Assembly: GCA_964458575.1 (NCBI GenBank)
Contig: CAYWMD010000001.1
Location: 124,001 to 188,000 of the forward strand
From: CAYWMD01 sp964458575
Lineage (GTDB): Bacteria > Verrucomicrobiota > Verrucomicrobiia > Limisphaerales > JADLHS01
Reading direction: 5' to 3'
Length of the DNA: 64,000 nt
Shown here: in pieces, positions 16,887 through 27,114 of the stretch
Layout of the letters: every line of letters begins with the position of its first letter
Position numbering within the stretch: the stretch's first letter is position 1
The notes under the pieces: model-generated
Databases searched by the model: none
What the model was told of the DNA's origin: nothing
Seen by the model: only the letters and a program-made list of their open reading frames with translations
Position numbers and translations under genes: made by a program

Positions 16887-19193
16887 TCAAGTTGACGGCT
16901 GTCCGGCGGATGGAGCCGATGGGGTCCGTCCCGACCACCACCACATTCCAGCGCAGATCAACAGACCCAGACCGGAAAGCCAAAGCCCCGCGCGAAACGC
17001 ATTGTCCCGATAGATGAGTTCGACGGCATGCGTTCCGGCGGGGATTTCGACCGCTTGAAACGCATAATTTGCGCGCCAGATTTTTGCCGGTTGCCCATCC
17101 ACCGAGGCCCGCCACACCGGGTAGAAAGTTTGCGCGATGACCACAAGACCCGGCCCCGCCGCTTCGGCGCGAATGGAGATTCGCTGCGGGGTGAACCGCG
17201 ACTCCAGCACGCGGGCGGAGGTTCGTTGCGTGGCGGCGATGGAGCCACTGGCTTCCGGCGGCAGGAAGACCGTTTCACGAAAATCCATGTTGGTCTGGTA
17301 AAAGGCGTCAAACGCCGTCTTGTCATCGGCGAAGACCGGACGTTGCCCGGCGGTAACGATGGGCATGGCAGTCGGGCGCGCAACCCATTCGGATGATTTG
17401 CCGAACGCCGTGGTTTGACCAACGCCCATGAAATCCAGCAACGCCGGGAACTCCGTCTTGGGATGGACGTACGGCAGCATGGTCGTGCGGTGCGCTTCAC
17501 GGGGAACGAGTGAAAAGAACCCGTAAACCTGCGGCACGCCTTCGAGCAAATTGCAGTCGGCAAAGAACGCGCGCCGGCTCAACAAATAATTTTCCATCGG
17601 GTCGGGCAGCAGGATGTTTCTCAGCGCCTGCTGCGCGAGGCCGGCAAGCATCACGCGGGATTGGCCGGGTTGCGGCCGGGGATTCCAATTCGCCTGCGCG
17701 CTGGCCCAGCCCGGTGTGTAAACCGCGGCGGGCACGGTTGGATTCTGCCTCGGCATGTGCGTTATGCAATCCAGCCAGACCACGCCCAACAAAAGACAGC
17801 CCAGCAGAATCCGGCGACGGTCCGTTGACCGGCGGTACGCGCACGCCGCCACCAAGAACAAAACCAAAAGAACCACTCGGATCAAACCGTTCTGCACCGT
17901 GACCCGCCAAGCCGTGTCGGGCAGCGGAAAAGCACGATCCAGAAGCACGATGCCCGCGATCAAAACCACGATGCCGATCAAGCAGCGATGCACAAAACGA
18001 TCCGTCAGCGCGAACTTTTCAGCCCATGCTGCATAGCCGAATGCGGCCAGGAGCGGAGCGACGGCCAGAACCAGGATGACAAATTTTACGGGGTAACGAG
18101 CGAATCCCAATCCCGGAAAACAAAACCGCAGGCCGCGATACAGCCATCCACTGTCACCCAACGCCAAAACCAATGCGACGAGCGCCGTCGCCGCCAGCAA
18201 CCGCACGCGCCAATCGCGCACCCGCACGATGGCCAGCACTGCGAGCAACACCGTCGCAACACCCGCGTAATAGGATGTCGTCCAGTACTGGCCGACTTGT
18301 TGATACCAGCCTTGCGAGGTCGGCATCATGCGAAAAAGCGGCACGAGGAAATTCGCCCAGCCCCAAAGCGGCATGGCCCAATCGGACGCGCCAAAGCCAG
18401 TGTCGCGTTGCGAATGGGCGAGCAATTGCAGAAACGGCAGCAACTGCGCGGCGCAAACAATTCCGCTGATCAATCCAAGGCCGAGAAATCGCACGACCAG
18501 TTTGCCCCGCGGCGCCTGACGTTTGCCCCAATCGCCGCCCGCCAGCAGGAACAGCAGCAACCAGGTCGAGAGGATGATTTCCGGACCGGCGGCGAGCAGT
18601 TGCATGGCGCTCGCCAGCGCCGCGCACACCAGTTTTCGGCCCCCGTCGCGCCAGGCCGGTTGGGCGAGCAGGACGACCCACGGCAACCAGGCGAAGGCCG
18701 CCACGTTGTTCGGCCATTGGAGAAAATTCAGGACCAGACCGTTGAAGGAAAAAATCACGCCGGCCAGCCCGGCGGCCAGCCGATGATTTGTCCAGCGATG
18801 CGCGAGAAAGTACATGCCGAGACCACCCCAGAACTGGTGCGCCAGGCAGAAGAAAGACAGCGACCACGTCAACGGGAGCAAAAGATAAATCAGCGAGGGC
18901 GGGTAAAGCGTCAGCGTGTTCCACTGGGCAAGAAACGGCACGCCGCAACTGTTCAGCGGATTCCACAGCGGCATTTCGCCGCGCCAGAACGCTTCGCGAT
19001 GAAAGGACGCCAACGGATAACCGAACAGGCCGAAGTCGCGCGCCACCAATGTCTCCACGCCCATCAACACTCGGGGGAAAGTCGCGGCGATCAGCAGACC
19101 CAGCAGCAGCGCGAATCGTCCGGGCGTGAGCCATTCGCCGGCCGTTGGCTTATCGAGAGGGGACTCGGCTCCGGTTGTGTTGTTATCTGGCAT
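16887..19193 (-). CDS. YfhO-family polytopic membrane protein
   Basis: Integral membrane protein of 768 residues with about 12 or more predicted helices in the first 500 residues and a C-terminal extracytoplasmic beta-rich domain. Matching features are an N-terminal helix followed by LVARDFGLFGYPLASFHREA and GEMPLWNPLNSCGVPFLAQW, as in YfhO/GT-C-like proteins. The end has a YfhO-type ELIYRDNAFRAGLWLSG segment. Members are thought to glycosylate cell-envelope polymers; the substrate here is unknown. Its stop abuts that of etfA on the other strand. ATG at 19193. Confidence 0.85.
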   Translation of the reverse strand: MPDNNTTGAESPLDKPTAGEWLTPGRFALLLGLLIAATFPRVLMGVETLVARDFGLFGYPLASFHREAFWRGEMPLWNPLNSCGVPFLAQWNTLTLYPPSLIYLLLPLTWSLSFFCLAHQFWGGLGMYFLAHRWTNHRLAAGLAGVIFSFNGLVLNFLQWPNNVAAFAWLPWVVLLAQPAWRDGGRKLVCAALASAMQLLAAGPEIILSTWLLLFLLAGGDWGKRQAPRGKLVVRFLGLGLISGIVCAAQLLPFLQLLAHSQRDTGFGASDWAMPLWGWANFLVPLFRMMPTSQGWYQQVGQYWTTSYYAGVATVLLAVLAIVRVRDWRVRLLAATALVALVLALGDSGWLYRGLRFCFPGLGFARYPVKFVILVLAVAPLLAAFGYAAWAEKFALTDRFVHRCLIGIVVLIAGIVLLDRAFPLPDTAWRVTVQNGLIRVVLLVLFLVAACAYRRSTDRRRILLGCLLLGVVWLDCITHMPRQNPTVPAAVYTPGWASAQANWNPRPQPGQSRVMLAGLAQQALRNILLPDPMENYLLSRRAFFADCNLLEGVPQVYGFFSLVPREAHRTTMLPYVHPKTEFPALLDFMGVGQTTAFGKSSEWVARPTAMPIVTAGQRPVFADDKTAFDAFYQTNMDFRETVFLPPEASGSIAATQRTSARVLESRFTPQRISIRAEAAGPGLVVIAQTFYPVWRASVDGQPAKIWRANYAFQAVEIPAGTHAVELIYRDNAFRAGLWLSGLGLLICAGMWWWSGRTPSAPSAGQPST

Positions 19194-19392
19194 TGGGTTG
19201 ACTGGAAAACCGGGGTGTCATTTCGGGAAAAGGTTGGCTGCCCAATTCCGCGAGGGCAACTGTTTTCCGCAGGCACCGTCGCCGGGGCGTGGATTGTCCC
19301 AATTCGCAGCGGCTGCGACGAGAGATACCGGTTGACCAGTTCGGGGGCTGTTAAGCATTCGGACCCGCTGCGGCTGGGACAGCCGCGCTCCG

Positions 19393-20529
19393 TTACAATC
19401 CGGCCAGCTCGCGTTCGGTTCGCAATCGCAACTGGCCGCACGCCGCGTCAATATCATGGCCCTTTTCCCGACGCAGCGTCGCAACGACCTTTTGTTTCTC
19501 CAGCGCGGCGAGAAAGGCTCCGCACGTTGTTTCATCCGGACGTTGCCAGGAAAGTCCTTCGACCTGATTGTAAGGAATCAAGTTGACCTTGGCATTCAGC
19601 CGCCGGGCCAGGGCGGCCAGCGGTCGGGCATGCGGCAGCGCGTCGTTCACGCCGCGAATGAGGATGTATTCGAACGTGATCATGCGTTCCCGCTTTGACC
19701 GATAGTAATCCAGGGCGGCAGTCAGTTCCGCCAACGGGAACTTGCGGTTCACGGGCATGATCCGGTTGCGGACTTCATCGGTGGCGCCGTGGAGCGACAC
19801 GGCCAGTCGAAATTGCTCCGGCTCGTCGGCGAGCCTGCGGATTTGCGGCGCAAGCCCGCTGGTGGAAATTGTGATCTTGCGCGCGCCAATCCCGCCACCC
19901 CATGGCGCGTTGAGAATTCGGAGTGCCTTCAACAAGTTGTCGTAGTTGGCGAGCGGCTCGCCCATGCCCATGACGACGACGTTGTTGACGAGCCGCAAAC
20001 CGGATGACGGTTTATTTGCATTCGATTGGCAACCTTCAATTGGCGACCTGCAACTCTCCGCCGCGTTCCACCGCTCCACCGCCAAGACCTGTTCGAGGAT
20101 TTCGTGCGGCGTGAGATTGCGCTTCCAGCCCTCCAACCCACTTGCGCAAAACTTGCAGCCATAGGCGCAACCCACCTGGGTGGAAATGCAAAGGGTGTGG
20201 CGGTCGCTGGCTTCGCCGTAAAGCGCGGGGTTGGCGGGAATGAGAACACTTTCAATCAACGCGTGATCGGGCAGTCGCCAGAGGAGTTTTTGGGTCGTAT
20301 CGTCCGACCCTTGTTTGCGGACGAGTTCAAGATTTTGAAAAGTAAAACGTTCCCGGAGTTTTTGCAGGAGCGGTTTGGGAAGATTGGTCATGGCGTCCCA
20401 AGCCGTCACCCGATGGACGTAAAGCCATTCGAGCAGTTGCCCAACCCGATACGCCGGCTGGTGCCATTCCGCGAACTGAGCGGCCAGTTCGTCGCGGGTC
20501 AGGGATTTGATGTCGAGCTTCGGTTCCAC
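19393..20529 (-). CDS. rlmN: 23S rRNA/tRNA adenine-C2 methyltransferase RlmN
   Basis: Cytoplasmic radical-SAM enzyme of 378 residues that methylates C2 of A2503 in 23S rRNA and A37 in some tRNAs. The iron-sulfur motif CAYGCKFC (C121, C125, C128) and the SAM-binding NNVVVMGMGEPLANYDN are intact, and the N-terminal domain (AAQFAEWHQPAYRVGQLLEW) is typical. Between helix VLAVERWN and VNNVVV there is an extra hydrophilic segment of about 20 residues (around 157-178) encoded by repeat-like DNA. Start is GTG at 20529. It lies 199 bases upstream of the YfhO gene on the same strand. Confidence 0.93.
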   Translation of the reverse strand: MEPKLDIKSLTRDELAAQFAEWHQPAYRVGQLLEWLYVHRVTAWDAMTNLPKPLLQKLRERFTFQNLELVRKQGSDDTTQKLLWRLPDHALIESVLIPANPALYGEASDRHTLCISTQVGCAYGCKFCASGLEGWKRNLTPHEILEQVLAVERWNAAESCRSPIEGCQSNANKPSSGLRLVNNVVVMGMGEPLANYDNLLKALRILNAPWGGGIGARKITISTSGLAPQIRRLADEPEQFRLAVSLHGATDEVRNRIMPVNRKFPLAELTAALDYYRSKRERMITFEYILIRGVNDALPHARPLAALARRLNAKVNLIPYNQVEGLSWQRPDETTCGAFLAALEKQKVVATLRREKGHDIDAACGQLRLRTERELAGL

Positions 20530-20532
20530 TCT

Positions 20533-20616
20533 AAATCTTAATCTTCTTCTTAATCCTAATCTCCCGTCGCCTCACGGAAGAAGATTAAGCGTAAGATTAC
20601 GATGAAGATTAAGAGA
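20533..20616. repeat. AAGATTAAG-type inverted repeat
   Basis: The left half is rich in CTTAATCTT words and the right half in the complementary AAGATTAAG words, forming an imperfect hairpin around TCCCGTCGCCTCACGG. It fills the 93 bases between glgP and rlmN. The same words recur at 53148-53184. Confidence 0.6.
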
Positions 20617-20622
20617 AGGCGG

Positions 20623-22815
20623 CTACTTCGTCAGGTAATACTTCTCCGTGTATTCCTGCACCATGCGCCACGTGCTGAACTGCGGGACAAGCGTGGCCAT
20701 CGCGCGCCGGACCTTCTTCAACCATTCGCGCGGAATGCCCTGGGCGTCGCGATTGAAAAAGCACGGGATGACTTCTTCGGTGAGCGCCTTGTAAAGATTG
20801 GCGCTGTCGCGGCGGTCCTGTTCCTCGATGGACACCGGATGCGAATCGTCGCCGATGGCGAATCCGTTTGTGCCGTCGTAGCCTTCACGCCACCAGCCAT
20901 CGAGGATGCTGAGATTGAGGCAGCCGTGCGGGCCGGCTTTCATGCCGCTGGTGCCGGAGGCTTCGAGCGGACGGCGCGGGTTGTTGAGCCAAACGTCGCA
21001 GCCGGAGACCATCATGCGGGCCACGTGAATGTCGTAATTCTCGATGAAGACGAGATGGCTTTTCAGATCACTGTATTTGCTCAGGTGAATGATGTGTTGG
21101 ATGTAGCGCTTGCCGTCGTCGTCGCGCGGGTGGGCCTTGCCGGCAAAAACAAACTGGACGGGATGAACCCGGGTGAGACGCACAATGTTCTCAATCTGCT
21201 GGAAAATCAGCGGCGCGCGTTTGTAGGTCGCAAAGCGTCGGGCGAAACCGATGGTCAGCGCGTCGGGATTCAACAAGGAATCGAACGCGATGAAGTCGCC
21301 GTGGCGCAGCGTCTGATGCTGGAGCAACATGCGGCGGCGGGTGAATTCGAGCAATTCGCGGCGTAATTTGTAGCGCAACGCCCAAAGCTCCTCGTCGCTG
21401 ATGAACTCGGGATCGGTCATCTTGCTCCAAAACTCCGGCGAATGCATCTCGCCCGCCCAGTCGTGGCCGGCGGTCACCTGCCAGAACGAGGTTTCCTCAC
21501 CCAGCACCGGCTGTGAACTCGAACCGTTGCCCATCAATTTGCGGCGCCAGAAGCGGCGCACGGTGCCCTTCATCCAGCCGAGCATGTGCACGCCATTGGT
21601 GATGTGGCCGATGGGTACCCTGGCCTCCGGCACGTCCGGAAACAAGCCCTGCCACATGTGGCGGCTGACCTGTCCGTGCAACTCGCTCACGCCGTTGGCG
21701 GCCCGGGAACATTTCAGCGCCAGCACGGTCATGCAAAATGGCTCGTGATTGTCCTTAGGTTTCACGCGACCCAATGCCAGGAGTTCCGCAAACGGCACGT
21801 CCGGCTGGGTGCGAAAACGATGCAGCGCATAATCCATCAATTCACCGCTGAACCGGTCGTGGCCGGCTTCCACCGGCGTGTGCGTGGTGAACACGCATTC
21901 TGCTTTTGTCGCCGCCAGTGCGTCCGCATATTTCTTTCCCGCGGCCAGCTTTTCCCGGATCAGTTCGAAGGCCAGAAACGCCGCATGGCCTTCGTTCATG
22001 TGGAACACCGAGGGCTGCACACCCAGGGCACGGAGCAGCCGAACGCCGCCAATGCCCAACAGGATTTCCTGCATGATGCGCGTGGTGCTGTCTCCGCCGT
22101 AAACGCGCAGGGTGAGGTCGCGGAAGTGCTGTTCATTTTCCGGCCGGTTGGCGTCCAGCAGGTAAACGGGCACGCGGCCCACGTTGATGCGCCAGGCCTG
22201 GAAGAACACCTGGTTCATGGCGATGTCCACCGAGCAAACCACCGGTTCGCCCCGCGCGTTGAGCACGGGTTCCAACGGCAGGTTTTTCGGATTCAGCAGC
22301 GTGTAGTATTCGGTCTGCCAGTTGTTGGAGTCGAACGCCTGCTGGAAATAGCCCTCCCGGTAAAATAGGCTGATCCCGGCAAAGCCCAGCCCAAGGTCGC
22401 TCGCGGATTTCGCATGGTCGCCGGCCAGCACACCGAGACCGCCGGCGGCGATGGGTAGGGTTTCGTGAAAACCGAATTCGGCAGAGAAATAGGCCACCGG
22501 ATTTTTCGCCAGCGCGGGCGCGTGCTGGTTGCCCCAGGTGTTTTTTTCGGCGATGTAGGCATCGAAATCGTTCAGCACATGGCGAACGTGCCCGGCAAAA
22601 ATGGGATCCTGCAACCGGGCACGAAGTTCCTGCTCCGACACTTCGTGCAGAATGGCGACGGCATTGTGGTAGAGGTTTTGCCAGCCGCGCGGGGAAAGTT
22701 CCTGAAACAACTCCTGCGCTTCCTGGTCCCAAGTCCACCAAAGATTGCGGGCCAGACGGTTCAAACCGGCGATCATCTCGCCCACCTCGGCTGTGGATAG
22801 CGGCTGTTTCGACAT
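20623..22815 (-). CDS. glgP: Alpha-glucan (glycogen) phosphorylase, DUF3417-type
   Basis: Cytoplasmic PLP enzyme of 730 residues that releases glucose-1-phosphate from glycogen or maltodextrins. The N-terminal segment (LARNLWWTWDQEAQELF) is the DUF3417 domain of the shorter bacterial/archaeal phosphorylase type, not the 800-plus-residue classical form. The PLP lysine lies in SGTSGMKAG, and the HMNEGHAAF and THTPVEAGHDRF motifs are typical of the catalytic core. ATG at 22815. It may supply glucose-1-phosphate to the phosphohexomutase encoded at 45916, though the genes are not linked. Confidence 0.93.
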   Translation of the reverse strand: MSKQPLSTAEVGEMIAGLNRLARNLWWTWDQEAQELFQELSPRGWQNLYHNAVAILHEVSEQELRARLQDPIFAGHVRHVLNDFDAYIAEKNTWGNQHAPALAKNPVAYFSAEFGFHETLPIAAGGLGVLAGDHAKSASDLGLGFAGISLFYREGYFQQAFDSNNWQTEYYTLLNPKNLPLEPVLNARGEPVVCSVDIAMNQVFFQAWRINVGRVPVYLLDANRPENEQHFRDLTLRVYGGDSTTRIMQEILLGIGGVRLLRALGVQPSVFHMNEGHAAFLAFELIREKLAAGKKYADALAATKAECVFTTHTPVEAGHDRFSGELMDYALHRFRTQPDVPFAELLALGRVKPKDNHEPFCMTVLALKCSRAANGVSELHGQVSRHMWQGLFPDVPEARVPIGHITNGVHMLGWMKGTVRRFWRRKLMGNGSSSQPVLGEETSFWQVTAGHDWAGEMHSPEFWSKMTDPEFISDEELWALRYKLRRELLEFTRRRMLLQHQTLRHGDFIAFDSLLNPDALTIGFARRFATYKRAPLIFQQIENIVRLTRVHPVQFVFAGKAHPRDDDGKRYIQHIIHLSKYSDLKSHLVFIENYDIHVARMMVSGCDVWLNNPRRPLEASGTSGMKAGPHGCLNLSILDGWWREGYDGTNGFAIGDDSHPVSIEEQDRRDSANLYKALTEEVIPCFFNRDAQGIPREWLKKVRRAMATLVPQFSTWRMVQEYTEKYYLTK

Positions 22816-22934
22816 AATCAGTCAACGATGCGATTCATTCGGTCGAACAGTACAAGCGCGTTTCGTGCCGCGTAAATGAAAATCCTTGTTTTCACGGCAT
22901 CCCCAGACCGCTAGGTTGAAGAAAAAAAATCATC

Positions 22935-23756
22935 GTGACCAAATACTGGCATGTCCTGAACATCGGAATTCAGAACAACCTGACCTATCGCTTTAACTTT
23001 CTGGCGCGGGTGTTGTTCGGTTTGATTCCGCTGACGGCCGTGCTGCTCTTGTGGCGTACCGTCTATTCCAGCAAAGGAAATGACTCCACCGTGGCCAGCT
23101 ACACCCTGGCGCAAATGATTTCCTATTACCTGTTGATCACGGTGGTGGACGCACTCACGGCGGTGAACGAAGACGACTGGCAGATCGCCACCGACATCAA
23201 GGATGGCAATATCAGCCAGTTTCTACTGAAACCGATGGACTATCTATGGTTTCGCCTGTGTCTCTTTGTATCCGGACGGCTGACGTACGTGGCGGTCGCT
23301 TTTGTTCCGCTGACGCTGTTCATACTCTACCTGCATCAATATTTCGTGTTGCCCGCCGACTGGGCCACATTCGGCTTGTTCGTATGTTCATTGGTGCTGA
23401 CCGCCCTGCTCCAGTTCTTCGTTTCCTACGCGATGGCGATGCTGGCGTTCTGGGTGCTGGAAGTGTCCACGTTCATTTTCATCCTCTACGCGTTCGAATT
23501 CATCGCCAGCGGTCATTTGTTTCCGTTGGACATCCTGCCGCAACCGCTCGAGCACGCGCTCTATTTCACACCGTTTCCGTATCAACTTTACTTCCCAACG
23601 AGCATTTACATGGGCAAGGCTTTTCAGGTGGAACTGCTCCCCGGCGTCCTGGTTCACGGAATCGTAATCCAGGTGACCTGGGTCGTGATTGCCTACTGCT
23701 CCGCGCGTTTCGCGTGGGCGCGCGGCATCAAAAGATACGCGGCGGTGGGCGGATGA
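22935..23756 (+). CDS. ABC-2 type permease (PF06182-like), first of a pair
   Basis: Inner-membrane protein of 273 residues with about six hydrophobic segments, for example RFNFLARVLFGLIPLTAVLL and FFVSYAMAMLAFWVLEVSTF. The pattern (short N-terminus, LTYRFNFLAR, DGNISQFLLKPMDYLW loop) fits the ABC2_membrane_6 family, which normally works as two permeases plus a separate ATPase. Start is GTG at 22935, preceded by an A-rich tract. Its presumed partner permease is at 27330, across a large opposite-strand gene, and no ATPase gene lies next to either. Cargo unknown. Confidence 0.8.
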   Translation: MTKYWHVLNIGIQNNLTYRFNFLARVLFGLIPLTAVLLLWRTVYSSKGNDSTVASYTLAQMISYYLLITVVDALTAVNEDDWQIATDIKDGNISQFLLKPMDYLWFRLCLFVSGRLTYVAVAFVPLTLFILYLHQYFVLPADWATFGLFVCSLVLTALLQFFVSYAMAMLAFWVLEVSTFIFILYAFEFIASGHLFPLDILPQPLEHALYFTPFPYQLYFPTSIYMGKAFQVELLPGVLVHGIVIQVTWVVIAYCSARFAWARGIKRYAAVGG

Positions 23757-23769
23757 ATTTCCGCTTCTC

Positions 23770-26700
23770 TCAAGGATTGCGGAGGCGATAACTGCGCTGG
23801 AACGGCGTAGTGGCGTTGGTGACGACGCGGTTCGTCCCGAGAATCACCGGGGCCGGCGAAACTACAGACCAAACATTTGTGAGCAGGTTTGTATTCGCCT
23901 CGAGAGTAAAGCCCACGAAGTTCGAGGGCCAGGATAGCACCACGTTCGCAGGTCCAACGGACCCGATGCTTAAAGTGGGCACACCCAGGAGCTGCGTCAA
24001 CACGACGTCGTTGCCGGTTCCGCCCGTGTAACTGATGCGGAACGGAATGCCGTTGATGGTCAACGTGGCGTTCTGCGCCAGACCGTTGAACGTGCCCAAG
24101 ACCGCATCCGCGCCGTCGTTGTCAATGATCGTGAAGGCGTTGCTGATCGCCGACTGGAACCCCAGCGTGGCGTGGAGCACGGCGTTGCTCAAACCCACAA
24201 GGCCGCGTGACCTGACCTGGTCGTAGCCCGTGCCAGGCGTTGTGCCGTTCAACTCGACGAAGAAATCAGCCGCGGACGAATGGAACACGAAGTTGCTGGT
24301 CGTCAGAATCGCCGAGCTGCTGCCCGGCCGCAGGTTGCCAAATACGTCGAGGTCCCCGACGACGCCGGCGCCGCCAAGGGTCGCGGTGCCATTGACGGTC
24401 GTGTCACTCTGCAGCTGCGAACCGTTCACGACCAGCGTGCCGGCGCTCACCGTGGTGTGGCCGGAGTAAGTGTTGTTCCCGTTGAGCGTCCAGGTGCCAG
24501 TGCCGAGCTTGAACACCTGACCGGTGCCGAAGATCGTGCCGTTGAAGCTGTCCGTGGCGTTGTCCGTGCCGGCTCGCAGAGCGCCACTGCCCAAATCAAT
24601 CTGACCCGAGCCACTGATGGAACCAGTTTGCTCGGACTGATCGTTCAGGTCAAACACGGCTCCGCCGGCCATCATCACGGGGGACGTGTCCGCGATTTGA
24701 TTGTCGGTCAGAAGCCGGACGACATCGGTCCCGGAACCATCGCCGATGGCGAGGTCGCCCGCGAAGGCAGCGTTAGCGATGGATTTGTTCAATTGCAACG
24801 TGCCCGCGTTGACGGTCATGTTATTGAAAGTGTTGGCCGTGCTGCCGCTGAAGAGCAGTGTCCCGGTGCCGGTCTTCGTCAGACTAAAACCGCCGCCGAT
24901 GGCGCCGCTGAGGTTCAGGAAGTCGCCCGAATCCGCATAAACCGTGGTGTTGGCCGAAAGGGTCACGGTGCCCGCCCAGGAATTGGACCCGAAGGAGGAA
25001 CTCAGCGCGCCAAAGCCGGATTGACCGGTGCCGGCCAGCGTGAGCGCCTCGGTGCCCACATGCACATCGAATCGGAGCGCCAGGACCGCGCCACTGTTGA
25101 CGACCGTGCCACCCGCCGTGGTGCCCAGGCCAAACGAATTGTCCACGATCAGGAAGCCGTCATTCAAGGTCGTGAGACCGGTGTAGATGTTCGAGGCTGT
25201 GAGGCTTACCTCACCAATGCCGTTCTTGGTGAAGTTGCCGCCGCCGTGCAGTTGCGCGTCAATGCGGAGGTCCGGCGAAAAGAGATGGCCGGTGACATTG
25301 ATGATCGGGTTGCTCAACACACTCATGCGCCCGCTGATGATTGCCTGTGAGTTAGCGTTTGAATTCACCGTGATGTCGCCGATTGGCAGGATGCTGCCGG
25401 GACTTGGGGCATCCAAGTCGCCGCCGTTGAAAATGAGGCTCCCCACGTTTTCGCCGAAGCCGTTCAAGTCCGCGAAGCCGGACGCGTTGATTGTGGTGTC
25501 CGTGTCATCGGGTAGTTGCGAGTTGCGGAGCCAACGCACGACGTCGGTGTTCTCCGGCAGTTCGTCCTCGCCGATTACCAACGGGCCGGACATCGCGCCA
25601 TCGGTCACAGTCTTGTCCAGCAAGAGCGTGCCGTCCCGGACGGTCGTGATGCCGGTGTACCTGTTGGCGTTTGTGCCGCCGAGAGTGAGCGAACCGGTGC
25701 CGAATTTGGTGAATCCTCCTACGCCCGTCAGCGCGCCACTGAGCAGGAGCGAACTGGAGGCATTAACTGCCGTGTCCGCGTTGAGCAGGATGTCGCCGGT
25801 CCAAACTGAAGCGCCGCTGGCGCCGAGCGCCTGGTTGCCTCCCGTGGAATTGACCGTGAGGTCCTCGTTGGTGACCTGCACGCTGCTCAGGAACACGTTG
25901 CCACTGCCGTTCACCACCGTGCCGGCGACTGCACCCAAGGGTGTCGTGGTGGCACCCAAGGCACGATCCGCCAAGACCGCCACCTGGCCATCGTTAATGG
26001 TGGTGTTGCCATTGTAAGTGTTCGTGCCGGCGAGGAAAAGACTGCCCCCGCCTGTCTTAGTGAAGCCGGACGCAGTGAAAATACTGAGATTGTCGCTGCT
26101 AAGCGTGGCGTTGATTCGCAGGTTGGCGCTGGGCGGCCCTGAGTTTACGGTGAATGTGCGAGAAACCCCGCCCAGTGAAAGATTGCCATTGATGGTCGCC
26201 GTGTTGGCATCGGAGAGCGTGGTCAGGTTGCCGCCAAGGTAAAGCTTGCCCGTGCCGGTGTCAATCGTGCCGCCTTGCATGGTGAGGGGGCCAATGTGGT
26301 CGTTGTGATTATTGAGATCGAACGAACCGGAGTTCTTGACCGTCACGTCCGACGTCTCTGCGATCTGGTCATCTGCCAACAGCCGGCACACATCCGTCCC
26401 CACCAGACCGTTCCCATCCCCGACGATCAGGACGCCGGGGATGGCGATATAGTTGGAGGCCGGAACGTTGCTGAATTTATCCAGTTCGAGAACTCCACCG
26501 TCGAATCGCGTGAAGCCGGAGTAAGTGTTGTGACCGCTGCCGTCCATTCGCAGCGTGCCGACATTGGTCTTCACCAGATTCCCCGTGCCGCTAACGATGC
26601 CGCTGAAAAAGAAATCGCCCGTAACGGCCCGCACCGTCAGCGTATTCGTGTTGAGCGTGATGTCCCCGTTGAAGTCCAGTGAGGCGAGCGAACCTCTGGC

Positions 26701-27114
26701 CTCCCAGAACTGGGAAGCGCGCACATCCACATCGGCGTCAATGGTGTTGGGGCCGACAGGATTCGTCGACGTGATGCCGTTCGTGAGCAAGAGCGCGCTG
26801 CCACGCACGAAGTAGTTGCCGCCGCCAAACACAATCGAGTTGAACGCTCGATTCGGACTGAAGTCATTCGTAACCAGCAAGCGCGTTGGGCCGCTGGGAA
26901 AAACCAGATCATCACCAGCTACCGGTGCAGCACTCCCGCTCCAGTTTGCCCCCGTAGCCCAATTACCGCTAGAACTGCCGTCCCAAGTCTTGGTTGCAGC
27001 GCGGGCGAAAGGCAGCAGGACCGAGGCGCAAAAAAAGAACATGGCGAACCGGACTGCGTGAGACGAAGTTGCCGGCCGTATCGGTCTTAATCGTGAGAAA
27101 GGCGGTTGGTGCAT
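23770..27114 (-). CDS. Autotransporter-associated beta-strand-repeat surface protein
   Basis: Large secreted protein (about 1,114 residues) with a signal peptide (AMFFFCASVLLPFARAA) and a Verrucomicrobia-type N-terminus (TKTWDGSSSGNWATGANWSG). The body is many copies of the autotransporter-associated beta-strand repeat (for example GTGTLLFSGSTANTFNNMTV, GTGTWTLNGNNTYSGHTTVS), predicted to form a beta-helix. No outer-membrane beta-barrel is present; it ends in the shared secreted-protein end domain (FTLEANTNL...RSYRLRNP). Possible ATG starts are 27156, 27129, 27114 and 27042; 27114 has GAGG close upstream but the choice is uncertain. It lies antisense between two ABC-2 permease genes, 13 bases from the first. 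Confidence 0.85.
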   Translation of the reverse strand: MHQPPFSRLRPIRPATSSHAVRFAMFFFCASVLLPFARAATKTWDGSSSGNWATGANWSGSAAPVAGDDLVFPSGPTRLLVTNDFSPNRAFNSIVFGGGNYFVRGSALLLTNGITSTNPVGPNTIDADVDVRASQFWEARGSLASLDFNGDITLNTNTLTVRAVTGDFFFSGIVSGTGNLVKTNVGTLRMDGSGHNTYSGFTRFDGGVLELDKFSNVPASNYIAIPGVLIVGDGNGLVGTDVCRLLADDQIAETSDVTVKNSGSFDLNNHNDHIGPLTMQGGTIDTGTGKLYLGGNLTTLSDANTATINGNLSLGGVSRTFTVNSGPPSANLRINATLSSDNLSIFTASGFTKTGGGSLFLAGTNTYNGNTTINDGQVAVLADRALGATTTPLGAVAGTVVNGSGNVFLSSVQVTNEDLTVNSTGGNQALGASGASVWTGDILLNADTAVNASSSLLLSGALTGVGGFTKFGTGSLTLGGTNANRYTGITTVRDGTLLLDKTVTDGAMSGPLVIGEDELPENTDVVRWLRNSQLPDDTDTTINASGFADLNGFGENVGSLIFNGGDLDAPSPGSILPIGDITVNSNANSQAIISGRMSVLSNPIINVTGHLFSPDLRIDAQLHGGGNFTKNGIGEVSLTASNIYTGLTTLNDGFLIVDNSFGLGTTAGGTVVNSGAVLALRFDVHVGTEALTLAGTGQSGFGALSSSFGSNSWAGTVTLSANTTVYADSGDFLNLSGAIGGGFSLTKTGTGTLLFSGSTANTFNNMTVNAGTLQLNKSIANAAFAGDLAIGDGSGTDVVRLLTDNQIADTSPVMMAGGAVFDLNDQSEQTGSISGSGQIDLGSGALRAGTDNATDSFNGTIFGTGQVFKLGTGTWTLNGNNTYSGHTTVSAGTLVVNGSQLQSDTTVNGTATLGGAGVVGDLDVFGNLRPGSSSAILTTSNFVFHSSAADFFVELNGTTPGTGYDQVRSRGLVGLSNAVLHATLGFQSAISNAFTIIDNDGADAVLGTFNGLAQNATLTINGIPFRISYTGGTGNDVVLTQLLGVPTLSIGSVGPANVVLSWPSNFVGFTLEANTNLLTNVWSVVSPAPVILGTNRVVTNATTPFQRSYRLRNP

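Noticed and set aside
19194..19392. Possible regulatory structure or small gene between YfhO and rlmN
   Set aside because: Only loose GCGGCTG/CAGCCGC words are seen; no open frame with coding character and no clear hairpin with a T-run.
17988..19586. Long plus-strand frame (532 codons)
   Set aside because: It is Gln/Arg/His-rich and antisense to the YfhO gene; typical of a shadow in GC-rich DNA.
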